NCBI GenBank assembly: GCA_030418115.1
Contig: JAUHQD010000001.1
Span: 620,001 to 684,000, forward strand
Origin: Alteromonadaceae bacterium BrNp21-10
GTDB taxonomy: Bacteria; Pseudomonadota; Gammaproteobacteria; Enterobacterales; Alteromonadaceae
Reading direction: 5' to 3'
Length of the DNA stretch: 64,000 bases
In this document: positions 18,108 to 26,577 of the stretch, piece after piece
How the letters are laid out: every line of letters begins with the position of its first letter
How positions within the stretch are numbered: position 1 is the stretch's first letter
Position numbers and translations under genes: made by a program
The notes under the pieces: generated by a model
Told to the model about the DNA's origin: nothing
Seen by the model: the letters and a program-made list of their open reading frames with translations, nothing else
Database searches by the model: none

Positions 18108-19454
18108 ATGACATTGGAACAAATCGCAATACTTGTCGGCCCCTTCATCGTTGGCGGAATACTGGCGTGGATAGTTTGCCAACAGGCCAGTAAAAAACTA
18201 CAGGGGCAATGGTATGAGCAACAATTACAAGCTCAGACTGAATTAGCCCAGTTGCGCCAACAAGTACAGCAGCTTGATGCGGTACAAGCTGATAAGCAGC
18301 AATGGCAAGATAAGTGGCAGCAAGTTAGCGAACAAGCCCACCAATTGCATACTCAGTTAGAATCCCAATCTGCCCGTTTTGAACAAGAGCGCCGAGCCAG
18401 TGAAGAAAAATTATCGCTGTTGCAAGAAGCTGAAAATAGACTTAAAGAGCAGTTTGAAAATCTCGCCAATAAAATATTTGAACAAAAAACGGAGAAATTT
18501 GCCAGTGCTAATAAGCAAGGCTTAGATGCATTATTAGCGCCGTTGAAAGATCAAATTGAAGGTTTCAAAAAGCAAGTTACCGATCAGTATGTTAAAGAAG
18601 GTCAGGAGCGAGCATCGTTAAAAACCGAAATTCACGGATTAAAAGAACTCAATCAATTGATGACGGCAGAAGCATCGGCCCTGACTAAAGCCCTCAAAGG
18701 CGATAACAAACAACAAGGTAATTGGGGAGAGATGGTATTAGAGCAAATCCTCAGTGAATCTGGGTTGCGCTCAGGTCATGAATACCACACTCAAGAGCAA
18801 TATCGGAATGAGGCCGGTAAGGCCTTTAAACCCGATGTGATTGTGCACTTGCCCGACCAAAAAGACATTATTATTGATTCTAAAGTGTCCTTGTCCGCTT
18901 ATGAGCGTTATTTCAATGAGCAGGACGAATCCTTACGTCAACAGCATCTTAATGACCATATTTTGTCGTTGCGCACCCATATTAAAGAGTTAGGTAAAAA
19001 AGATTATCAAAAACTTGAAGGCGTAAAAACCCTAGATTATGTGTTATTGTTTATTCCTATCGAACCTGCATTTCTATTAGCTTTAGACAAAGCACCAGAC
19101 TTAATGAAGTTAGCCTTGGATAACAATATTATGGTGGTCAGTCCGACCAATTTATTGGTGGCATTAAGAACCATTAATAATATTTGGCGTTACGAACATC
19201 AAAACCAAAATGCTCAAGAAATTGCTAAAAGAGCGGCTGCCCTTTACGATAAATTTGTTGGTTTTACGGTGGATTTAGAAGGACTGGGTGTTAGCTTACA
19301 AACAGTACATAAAAAGTATGATGCCGCCATTAATAAACTTAGTACCGGCAAAGGTAATTTAGTCCGCCGAGTAGAAGAGTTTAAATCTCTGGGGGTGCAA
19401 AGCAGTAAGCAAATTAGTTCGGCATTGAGTGGTAGTACTGACGATAACGAATAG
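18108..19454 (+). CDS. rmuC: DNA recombination protein RmuC
   Basis: The 448-residue protein has an N-terminal membrane helix (about residues 7-25), a long coiled coil to about 130, and the RmuC nuclease-like domain with NWGEMVLEQIL, PDVIVHLP and IIDSKVSLSAYERY. RmuC limits inversions at short inverted repeats in E. coli, and its fold is related to PD-(D/E)XK endonucleases. Length and domain order are normal. It is separated from fumarase by a terminator and sits 26 bp upstream of the CBS protein, which may share its transcript. Confidence 0.9.
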   Translation: MTLEQIAILVGPFIVGGILAWIVCQQASKKLQGQWYEQQLQAQTELAQLRQQVQQLDAVQADKQQWQDKWQQVSEQAHQLHTQLESQSARFEQERRASEEKLSLLQEAENRLKEQFENLANKIFEQKTEKFASANKQGLDALLAPLKDQIEGFKKQVTDQYVKEGQERASLKTEIHGLKELNQLMTAEASALTKALKGDNKQQGNWGEMVLEQILSESGLRSGHEYHTQEQYRNEAGKAFKPDVIVHLPDQKDIIIDSKVSLSAYERYFNEQDESLRQQHLNDHILSLRTHIKELGKKDYQKLEGVKTLDYVLLFIPIEPAFLLALDKAPDLMKLALDNNIMVVSPTNLLVALRTINNIWRYEHQNQNAQEIAKRAAALYDKFVGFTVDLEGLGVSLQTVHKKYDAAINKLSTGKGNLVRRVEEFKSLGVQSSKQISSALSGSTDDNE

Positions 19455-19480
19455 TTATGAAAATAATAAAAAGGTGATGC

Positions 19481-19897
19481 ATGAAAGTTAGCCAGTTAAT
19501 GTCCACCCCCGTCGTTACTGTGGGTATGGATGACCGTTTAGATGAAGTGTACCGCATATTTTCTCATGCACACTTCCATCATGTGTTGGTGGTGAACGGT
19601 AAACGTTTAGAGGGTATTGTTTCTGACCGAGACCTGTTTAAAGCGCTTAGCCCAAGAATAGGTACGGCGATGGCGAATGATAGAGACAATGCCTCTTTGA
19701 ATAAGCGCGTGCATCAAATTATGAGTCGCAAGTTGGTCGTCATCAATCAAAATCAGTCGGTGCTGCAGGCTGTGCGGCTCTTTAACGCCAATAGTATTTC
19801 TTGTTTACCAGTAGTAGATGATGAGCATCAATGGGTAGGGATACTGAGTTGGAGGGATATTTTCAAGCAAATTGAAGCGGTTAAGGACAAACACTAA
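19481..19897 (+). CDS. Tandem CBS-domain protein
   Basis: The 138-residue protein is two CBS motifs (about residues 1-60 and 75-135) with the signatures MSTPVVTVGMDD, EGIVSDRDLFKAL and CLPVVDDEHQWVGILSWRD. Stand-alone CBS pairs bind adenine nucleotides and act as energy or ligand sensors for partner proteins. No partner domain is fused. An AAGGTGA ribosome site precedes the ATG. The target is unknown. Confidence 0.85.
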   Translation: MKVSQLMSTPVVTVGMDDRLDEVYRIFSHAHFHHVLVVNGKRLEGIVSDRDLFKALSPRIGTAMANDRDNASLNKRVHQIMSRKLVVINQNQSVLQAVRLFNANSISCLPVVDDEHQWVGILSWRDIFKQIEAVKDKH

Positions 19898-19935
19898 GGC
19901 TATAGTAAACCAAGCTTTATTCCAAAATAGGATCC

Positions 19936-20084
19936 GTTGATCTTTCACGGCCCAGCCCTTCGGGTGAGTCTTAAAATCTCTCACAATGTATTGTAAACAG
20001 AATCATTTAGATAACTAAACTATGCTGTTTACCTCTTGATTGAGAAATGTTATTTCTTAACCTCGATGAAGATGAAAGATCAAC
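19936..20084. mobile_element. putative MITE-like element with 12-bp terminal inverted repeats
   Basis: GTTGATCTTTCA at 19936-19947 is perfectly inverted as TGAAAGATCAAC at 20073-20084. Inside are further pairs: GTGAG/CTCAC, GTAAACAG/CTGTTTAC and AGAAAT/ATTTCT, so the 149-bp stretch can fold extensively. It lies between the CBS gene and a membrane-protein gene and contains no ORF. A miniature inverted-repeat element is the simplest reading. I see no target-site duplication, so a structured RNA or an old insertion is also possible. Confidence 0.5.
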
Positions 20085-20110
20085 ATACCCTAATATAAAA
20101 GGATGTTTAT

Positions 20111-20542
20111 ATGACTGATCATAATTCATTACCTAAATGGTTGATGCCGGTAGTAACAGTGGCACTTATTTGGAATTTAATGGGTGTATCGGTCTTTATC
20201 ATGCAGATAATGTTGACCCCAGATGCCATTGCCGAATTACCTCCCGCAGAAGCCGCACTTTATGAAAATATTCCATTATGGGTCAATGTTGCCTTTGCCA
20301 TCGCGGTTTGTGGTGGAGCACTTGGCTGTATTTTATTATTAGTCCGCAAATCTTTGGCGTACCCCATATTAGGCTTATCGTTACTGGGTGTACTAGTACA
20401 GATGTATCATGCCTTTGTTATGACTAATTCGTTTGAGGTGTATGGTCCTGCCGGTACAATTATGCCAATAATGGTAGTACTGATCGCTAGCGGGTTGTTA
20501 TGGTTGGCAAAAGCCGCAAAACAGAATAACTGGACTGAATAA
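20111..20542 (+). CDS. Small integral membrane protein of unknown function
   Basis: The 143-residue product has four predicted membrane segments (near residues 10-33, 54-77, 83-103 and 113-133) and no catalytic motif I recognise. Similar short four-helix proteins are sometimes labelled sugar transporters without support. AAGGA lies 7 nt upstream of the ATG. It is 8 bp ahead of the racemase gene, so the two are probably co-transcribed, and possibly with the sulfurtransferase. Confidence 0.7.
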   Translation: MTDHNSLPKWLMPVVTVALIWNLMGVSVFIMQIMLTPDAIAELPPAEAALYENIPLWVNVAFAIAVCGGALGCILLLVRKSLAYPILGLSLLGVLVQMYHAFVMTNSFEVYGPAGTIMPIMVVLIASGLLWLAKAAKQNNWTE

Positions 20543-20550
20543 GGGATACC

Positions 20551-21252
20551 ATGAAAACCATTGGCTTGATTGGCGGCATGAGCTGGGAGTCCACTGCCAG
20601 ATATTACAGCGCTATTAATAAGGCTACGCAATCTCAATTAGGTGGCTTACATTCGGCCAAAATTTGCCTATACAGTGTTGATTTTGCGCCCATTGCCCAA
20701 TGGCAACGTGAAGACAATTGGTCAGCCATGGCAGAAACACTCAAAACCGCCGCCAAAGCGGTTGAAGCCGGTGGTGCCGATATGTTGTTAATTTGTGCTA
20801 ATACCATGCATAAAATAGCGGATGAGGTGCAACAAGCTGTAAACATTCCATTAGTGCATATTGTCGATGCTACAGCCGAACAATTACTCGCGGATGGTGT
20901 TACTAAAATTGGCCTGCTGGGAACCCGATTCACAATGCAACTCGGGTTTTATAAAGACCGTTTAAGCCAAGTGCACGGTATTGATACTGTGGTTCCTAAT
21001 GAAGCCCAGCAAACATTAGTCCACGATATTATTTATCAAGAATTGTGTTTAGGGCAGGTTAAAGATACATCGCGGCAAACCTATCTCGATGTTATGCAGG
21101 ATTTAAAAGCAAATGGTGCTCAGGCTATTATTTTGGGCTGCACGGAAATCGCCATGTTGATTAGCCCCGAAGATACTGACATGCCGTTATACGATACCAC
21201 CCAGCTTCATGGGGAAATGGCAGTCCGGCTAGCGTTAGCTAATGAAAGTTAA
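20551..21252 (+). CDS. Aspartate/glutamate racemase family protein
   Basis: The 233-residue enzyme opens with IGLIGGMSWEST and has the two catalytic cysteines in LLICANTMH (near 83) and LGCTEIAML (near 193). This is the PLP-independent aspartate/glutamate racemase fold, closest in type to YgeA-like broad-specificity racemases. It would interconvert D- and L-amino acids in the cytosol. The gene is in a run of close same-strand genes (20111-22120). Exact substrate is not determined. Confidence 0.87.
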   Translation: MKTIGLIGGMSWESTARYYSAINKATQSQLGGLHSAKICLYSVDFAPIAQWQREDNWSAMAETLKTAAKAVEAGGADMLLICANTMHKIADEVQQAVNIPLVHIVDATAEQLLADGVTKIGLLGTRFTMQLGFYKDRLSQVHGIDTVVPNEAQQTLVHDIIYQELCLGQVKDTSRQTYLDVMQDLKANGAQAIILGCTEIAMLISPEDTDMPLYDTTQLHGEMAVRLALANES

Positions 21253-21262
21253 GGTGTTGTAG

Positions 21263-22120
21263 ATGGCTGACAGATTATTTAAAGAGTGCGTGATCAGCGT
21301 AGAGCAATTACAACAGCATTTAAGTCACCCTGATTTGGTGATCCTGCATACCGACATGCAACCCATTGGATTTGAAGTGGCACAGCAGCCCCAAGGCTCT
21401 ATACCGACGGCGGTTAACGTCGATGTGGACAAGGACATCAGTGATACCACTCGAGCTTTGCCTCACAGTTTGCCAACGGAAGAACATTTTAGCCAAATGA
21501 TGCAGCAATGTGGGGTGTCTCAGAATTCCCAAGTGGTGATTTACGATGATTACGGTGTGTATAGCGCTCCACGCTTATGGTGGCTATTAACGGTAATGGG
21601 TCATAAACAAGTGTCGGTACTCAATGGTGGTTTGCCAGCTTGGCAGGCGGCTCATTATTCTACTCAGACATTTTTTAGTCAGCCCGAATCACAAGGAGAT
21701 TTTGTCGCTACATTGGATAAGTCTGGCGTCATTACTGCTAATGTATTGTTGCAATCTATCCAAAACGAACAAGTACAGGTGGTAGATGCGCGTAGTGAAG
21801 ATCGCTTTTACGGACGCGTGCCAGAGCCACGAGTAGGGCTACGACAAGGGCACATTCCCAAAGCGGTCAGCCTGCCGTTTCAGCGATGTTTAAAAGAGAA
21901 TAATCCAGTTAATGGTATGCTGTTAGATAAAGACAGTTTATTGAATTTATTTGCCAGTAAACAGTTATCAAAAGACAACAATTTAGCCTTTAGTTGTGGA
22001 TCTGGGGTAACCGCCTGCATCCCTTTATTAGCCGCCACTTGGTGTGGATTTAACAATTTAAAACTATATGATGGTTCTTGGAGTGAGTGGGGTGCCGATA
22101 ATGGTTTACCTATCGAATAA
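21263..22120 (+). CDS. Sulfurtransferase (3-mercaptopyruvate sulfurtransferase-like, two rhodanese domains)
   Basis: The 285-residue protein has two rhodanese domains, an inactive N-terminal one and a C-terminal one with the active-site loop CGSGVTACIP near residue 243. The CG(S/T)GVT loop is the mercaptopyruvate-sulfurtransferase form, as in SseA. It transfers sulfur from 3-mercaptopyruvate to thiols or cyanide in the cytosol. It begins 10 bp after the racemase stop, suggesting one transcript. Thiosulfate sulfurtransferase activity is an alternative. Confidence 0.87.
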   Translation: MADRLFKECVISVEQLQQHLSHPDLVILHTDMQPIGFEVAQQPQGSIPTAVNVDVDKDISDTTRALPHSLPTEEHFSQMMQQCGVSQNSQVVIYDDYGVYSAPRLWWLLTVMGHKQVSVLNGGLPAWQAAHYSTQTFFSQPESQGDFVATLDKSGVITANVLLQSIQNEQVQVVDARSEDRFYGRVPEPRVGLRQGHIPKAVSLPFQRCLKENNPVNGMLLDKDSLLNLFASKQLSKDNNLAFSCGSGVTACIPLLAATWCGFNNLKLYDGSWSEWGADNGLPIE

Positions 22121-22189
22121 GGTGTGTAAATTTGCGCCTTTACTAAAGGCGATGCCATCGTCGAATGATTTAAGTGAACAGGATTTAAC

Positions 22190-22741
22190 ATGAAGATAAT
22201 GGTTGTTTTAGGGGCATTTTTGGCCTATCTGCTGTGTACCAAAGTCGTAGCCCAAACAATTAGCCGGTTAGGGGTAACCAAAAAGGTTAAAATTTACCGA
22301 GTAAAATACATTATCAAAACCATTAATATTGTTTTGGGATTGTTGTTCTTGGTGTTGTTAACCTTTTTATTAGGAATTGAATACGCGCAATTATCGTTGT
22401 TCTTGTCGTCGGTAACTGCAGTATTGGGTGTGGCGTTATTTGCTCAGTGGTCAATTCTTAGTAATGTAACAGCCAGCTTAATCATCTTTTTCGCCTTCCC
22501 CTATCGAGTGGGAGATAAGGTGAAAATTATTGATGGCGACGTTGATATCGTCGGTATTATTGACGAGATCACCATGTTTCACGTTATTCTGCGTAACGAT
22601 AGCGACGTGATCACCTATCCTAACAGCATGATTTTGCAAAAAGCGGTGATTAAGTTAGCTAAAAAGAAAACCGCACCAGTGAGCGCAACAACTGAAGTGT
22701 TGACTGAGCAACCAACACCTGTTTCGACAAAGTCTAACTAA
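22190..22741 (+). CDS. Small MscS-family mechanosensitive channel protein
   Basis: This 183-residue inner-membrane protein has two to three hydrophobic segments in its first 90 residues, followed by the MscS beta domain (FAFPYRVGDKVKIIDGDVDI through DVITYPNSMI). It is much shorter than E. coli MscS (286 residues) because the C-terminal cytoplasmic cage portion is absent. Short versions of this kind are common in marine bacteria and may conduct ions or act as regulators. It converges on rimO and shares a bidirectional terminator with it. Confidence 0.83.
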   Translation: MKIMVVLGAFLAYLLCTKVVAQTISRLGVTKKVKIYRVKYIIKTINIVLGLLFLVLLTFLLGIEYAQLSLFLSSVTAVLGVALFAQWSILSNVTASLIIFFAFPYRVGDKVKIIDGDVDIVGIIDEITMFHVILRNDSDVITYPNSMILQKAVIKLAKKKTAPVSATTEVLTEQPTPVSTKSN

Positions 22742-22780
22742 CTCTAACTTGGAATAAACAACTCCTTACTAAATTCTAAA

Positions 22781-22819
22781 ATGGCTATGCCGTTCATTTT
22801 TATTGAACGGCATAGCCAT
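22781..22819. terminator. bidirectional hairpin between mscS-like gene and rimO
   Basis: A perfect 16-bp stem (22781-22796 with 22804-22819) around a T-rich 7-nt loop lies between the two convergent stop codons. The flanking T runs are weak, but the position and stem strength fit a shared terminator. Confidence 0.75.
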
Positions 22820-22845
22820 AGTTAATTATTCCGAATTCAGGTTAT

Positions 22846-24264
22846 TTATTCTTCGTCTTCATCAGTGACGATGACGCCCCATAAATCATGTTCATCGGTG
22901 TGGACTATCTGTACCCACACACGATCACCGGGTTGCACATCAAATTCATCGGTGAGGTAAACCTTACCATCAATTTCCGGAGCATCCATATAGCTACGAC
23001 CGACAGCACCCTCAGAAGTCACTTCATCGATTAGGATTTGAAATTCCAGACCAATTTTATCCTGCAATTTTTGCGCGCTGATCTGTGATTGCTTATGCAT
23101 AAATCGCTCAAAACGTTGTTGTTTTAATTCTTCTGATACTGGGTCGGGCAAGTCATTGGCTTTTGCGCCATCCACTTCCGAATACATAAAACAACCAACA
23201 CGATCAAGCTGAGCTTCATCAAGGAAATCCAACAGCATTTGGAAATCTTCTTCGGTTTCACCGGGGAAGCCAACAATAAAGGTCGAGCGGATCACTAGCT
23301 CAGGGCACATTTCTTTCCATTTACGAATGCGATCCATAGTGCGTTCAGCCGCGGCTGGGCGTTTCATTAGTTTTAGAATACGCGGACTAGCATGTTGAAA
23401 CGGAATATCCAAATAAGGCAGAATTTTACCTTGGGCCATCAGTGGAATTACTTTATCTACTGAAGGGTATGGATAAACGTAATGTAAACGCACCCAAATA
23501 CCCATTTCGCCGAGCTTAGTGCATAGGCCAAGCATATCGCCTTTTACTGGCATTCCGTCCCAGAAGCCGGTCTGATATTTAACATCAACCCCATAGGCGC
23601 TGGTATCTTGGGAAATGACCAATAATTCTTTGACACCGGCATTTTTTAAACGCACGGCTTCATCTAATACTTCACCCACAGGGCGACTGACCAAATCACC
23701 ACGCATTGACGGAATAATGCAGAAGGTACAACGGTGATTACAGCCTTCGGATATTTTTAAATAAGCATAATGACGTGGGGTTAATTTAACACCGATATCG
23801 GGCACTAAATTCAAATAAGGGTTATGCACTGGTTGAGGTAAATGCTCATGAACCTGATTGACCACTTCTTCATAAGCATGTGGGCCGGTAATCGCCAGCA
23901 CATTCGGATGCACTTCACGAATGTCATCTTCTTTGATGCCCAAGCAACCGGTAACAATCACTTTACCGTTTTCTTTAAGTGCTTCGCCGATGGTATCTAA
24001 GGATTCTTCTACCGCTGAATCAATAAAGCCACAGGTGTTAACGATAACTAAATCAGCATCGTTATAGCTAGGCACAACATCATAACCTTCGGTGCGTAGC
24101 TGAGTCAGAATGCGTTCAGAATCCACAAGATTTTTCGGGCATCCCAAACTTACAAAGCCAATTCGAGATCCCGTGGAAGCACCGCTATTTTTCTCAGTCT
24201 CTAAAATTTTAACTGGCGTTTCTAATGTGGTGGTTTGTTTTGGATTTACGATTTCAACGGTCAT
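22846..24264 (-). CDS. rimO: Ribosomal protein S12 methylthiotransferase RimO
   Basis: The 472-residue radical-SAM enzyme has an N-terminal UPF0004 domain with [12 protein letters not shown], the radical-SAM cysteines in CNHRCTFC (near 182) and a C-terminal TRAM domain (from about 400). It adds a methylthio group to Asp of ribosomal protein S12 using two 4Fe-4S clusters. The N-terminus carries about 30 extra residues before [11 protein letters not shown], which may mean the true start is internal. MiaB is excluded by the S12-type motifs and SLGCPKN. Confidence 0.93.
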   Translation of the reverse strand: MTVEIVNPKQTTTLETPVKILETEKNSGASTGSRIGFVSLGCPKNLVDSERILTQLRTEGYDVVPSYNDADLVIVNTCGFIDSAVEESLDTIGEALKENGKVIVTGCLGIKEDDIREVHPNVLAITGPHAYEEVVNQVHEHLPQPVHNPYLNLVPDIGVKLTPRHYAYLKISEGCNHRCTFCIIPSMRGDLVSRPVGEVLDEAVRLKNAGVKELLVISQDTSAYGVDVKYQTGFWDGMPVKGDMLGLCTKLGEMGIWVRLHYVYPYPSVDKVIPLMAQGKILPYLDIPFQHASPRILKLMKRPAAAERTMDRIRKWKEMCPELVIRSTFIVGFPGETEEDFQMLLDFLDEAQLDRVGCFMYSEVDGAKANDLPDPVSEELKQQRFERFMHKQSQISAQKLQDKIGLEFQILIDEVTSEGAVGRSYMDAPEIDGKVYLTDEFDVQPGDRVWVQIVHTDEHDLWGVIVTDEDEE

Positions 24265-24472
24265 GCAAGTCTCAGATTACGCTATGGAATAAAATTTTGC
24301 GGATTATAGCCCAACCAAATACAAGATGCAGTGTTGATGATGTGATTAACTTTACCGGTTATTAGGCATTTTTTGGTGTGGAATAGGCATTCAACTTAAA
24401 CTTGCTTTGCCAGCCAAGTAGATTATGGTTTGATTTCAACAATTTAAATAGATAACAACGGTTGTAAGCGAT

Positions 24473-25609
24473 ATGCAGCGTCGAGAATTTTTAAAAAAAA
24501 GTAGCTTAGCAGTAGCAAGTGCTGGCTTGATTTCCCCTAATGTTTTAGCTGAATCATCTTCATCTCCGATTATTAATGCCTTGCCTAAATGGAAAGGTTT
24601 TAATTTTCTCGACTTTTTTAATGCCAATCCCAATAACGCACGTGCTCCAACACCGGAGTTGTTGTTTGAGGGGATGCGTGACTGGGGCTTCGATTTTGTG
24701 CGGATTCCCATGGCGTACCCAGCTTATTTGGATATTGATTACAATAAGCCGATTACCCCAGAGCAAGTCATGCATTTTGATGAAGCAAAAATAGCCAAGG
24801 TTGATGCCTTAGTAGAAAGCGCCCATAAATATGGTTTGCATGTGAGTTTGAATTTACATCGGGCGCCAGGTTATTGCATCAACGCGGGTTTTCATGAGCC
24901 TTATAATTTATGGAAAGACCAAGAAGCGTTAGACGCTTTTTGCCAGCATTGGCAAATGTGGGCCAATCGTTATAAGTCGTTTTCATCAGACAAAATCAGT
25001 TTTGATTTGGTTAATGAGCCTAGCTTGCGTGAGGATATGAACGACCAGCATGGTAAACGTGAGACAGTGCCTCCAGCAACTTACCATCGAATCGCCAAGG
25101 CTGCGAGCGAGGCGATACGTCAAATTAGTCCACAACGATTGATTATTGCTGATGGCAATAATGGTGGCCATGTGGCGGTGCCTGAACTTGCGGATTTAGA
25201 CATAGGCCAGAGTTGTCGTGGTTATTTTCCGTTTAATATTTCCCATCATAAAGCGCCTTGGGCGTATAAAGATCCCGATTCATTACCCACACCTAAATGG
25301 CCGGATGGCCCTGAGGCAAACCGCGAAGCACTGAAACGTTTTTACCAACCCTGGTTTGATATGAAAAACCAAGGCGTTGGAGTACATTGCGGTGAATGTG
25401 GTTGTTATAACCAAACCCCTCATGATGTGTTTTTAGGTTGGTTTGCGGATGTGTTGAGTGTGTTATCCGACGAAGGAATTGGCTTTGCCTTGTGGGAAAT
25501 GCAAGGGGATTTCGGCATTCTTAATTCGCGTCGTAAGGATGTTGATTACGAAGATTGGCATGGCTACCAACTAGATCGTAAATTGCTCAAGGTTTTGCAA
25601 TCAGTTTAA
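24473..25609 (+). CDS. Tat-exported glycoside hydrolase family 5 protein
   Basis: The 378-residue protein begins with a twin-arginine signal (QRREFLKKSSLAVASAG, cleavage likely after VLA near 26) and continues as a (beta/alpha)8 GH5 domain. The acid/base glutamate is E182 in VNEPS and the nucleophile is probably E308 in CGECG. GH5 enzymes hydrolyse beta-1,4-glucans, mannans and related glycans. Export folded through Tat is unusual for this family and may reflect a lipid-linked or cofactor-bound role. The gene stands alone and has no carbohydrate-binding module. Confidence 0.82.
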   Translation: MQRREFLKKSSLAVASAGLISPNVLAESSSSPIINALPKWKGFNFLDFFNANPNNARAPTPELLFEGMRDWGFDFVRIPMAYPAYLDIDYNKPITPEQVMHFDEAKIAKVDALVESAHKYGLHVSLNLHRAPGYCINAGFHEPYNLWKDQEALDAFCQHWQMWANRYKSFSSDKISFDLVNEPSLREDMNDQHGKRETVPPATYHRIAKAASEAIRQISPQRLIIADGNNGGHVAVPELADLDIGQSCRGYFPFNISHHKAPWAYKDPDSLPTPKWPDGPEANREALKRFYQPWFDMKNQGVGVHCGECGCYNQTPHDVFLGWFADVLSVLSDEGIGFALWEMQGDFGILNSRRKDVDYEDWHGYQLDRKLLKVLQSV

Positions 25610-25610
25610 T

Positions 25611-25649
25611 CACAAAAAAAGCCGGTGTTTAATACCGGCTTTTTTTGTG
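25611..25649. terminator. strong bidirectional terminator between GH5 gene and liuE
   Basis: CACAAAAAAAGCCGGT (25611-25626) pairs perfectly with its complement at 25634-25649 around a 7-nt loop. T runs on both sides let it end both the GH5 transcript and the convergent liu operon. Confidence 0.93.
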
Positions 25650-25659
25650 ATGTTAATTG

Positions 25660-26577
25660 TCACTCAGTTAACAAAGCACCGGCTACTTTAGAATGAGACT
25701 CTCTGCCAAGGGTAGTCATGATATTTTTTCCCGCCTTAATAAGTTTAGTTAAATCAATACCCGTCTCAATGCCCATGCCGTGGAGCATATACACCACATC
25801 TTCCGTTGCTATGTTGCCGGAAGCCCCTTTCGCGTAAGGGCAACCGCCTAATCCTGCAACAGCGCTATCTATCACCCTAATGCCATGCTGTAACGCCATT
25901 AGAATATTCGCTAGTGCTTGCCCATAGGTGTCATGAAAATGCACTGCGAGTTTGCTGGTGGGTAACGCTTGTCTTACGGTTTCTATTAGTTGCTGGGTCT
26001 TTAATGGGGTGCCGACACCGATGGTGTCACCTAAAGATATTTCATAGCACCCCATGTCAAATAGTGCTTTGCTGACTTGGGCGACTTTAGTAGGGGAAAT
26101 ATCACCCTCATAAGGGCAGCCTAATACACAGGAAACATAACCTCTAACCCGAATACCATGCCGTTGCGCCATTGCCATGAGTGGTTTAAATCGCTTAAGG
26201 CTTTCGGCAATGGAACAATTGATGTTTTTTTGGCTGAAGCTTTCGGAAGCGGCGCCAAAAATAGCCACTTCGTCGACATTAACGGCTAGTGCTGCTTCTA
26301 AGCCTTTTATGTTAGGCGTGAGCGCAGAATAGGTAACACCAGCCTTACGGGGTAATTGTGCAAACACCGAGCTGCTATCGGCCATTTGAGGTACCCATTT
26401 AGGTGAAACAAAACTACCGGCTTCAACATGTTGTACACCAGCGTCGGTTAAATTGGCTATTAACTGCAATTTGTCCGCAAGGGCAATAGTCTGAGATTCG
26501 TTTTGCAACCCGTCACGGGGGCCGACTTCAACGATTTTTACTGAGTTGGGATAACTTATCTGTGGCGAATGACTCAT
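25660..26577 (-). CDS. liuE: Hydroxymethylglutaryl-CoA lyase
   Basis: The 305-residue TIM-barrel enzyme has VEVGPRDGLQNE near the start, the metal and substrate residues in CVLGCPYEG, and the catalytic cysteine loop GLGGCPYAKGASGN. It splits HMG-CoA to acetoacetate and acetyl-CoA, the last step of leucine degradation. It is the final gene of the liu operon and overlaps liuD by ATGA (26574-26577), which suggests translational coupling. MvaB is a synonym. Confidence 0.94.
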   Translation of the reverse strand: MSHSPQISYPNSVKIVEVGPRDGLQNESQTIALADKLQLIANLTDAGVQHVEAGSFVSPKWVPQMADSSSVFAQLPRKAGVTYSALTPNIKGLEAALAVNVDEVAIFGAASESFSQKNINCSIAESLKRFKPLMAMAQRHGIRVRGYVSCVLGCPYEGDISPTKVAQVSKALFDMGCYEISLGDTIGVGTPLKTQQLIETVRQALPTSKLAVHFHDTYGQALANILMALQHGIRVIDSAVAGLGGCPYAKGASGNIATEDVVYMLHGMGIETGIDLTKLIKAGKNIMTTLGRESHSKVAGALLTE

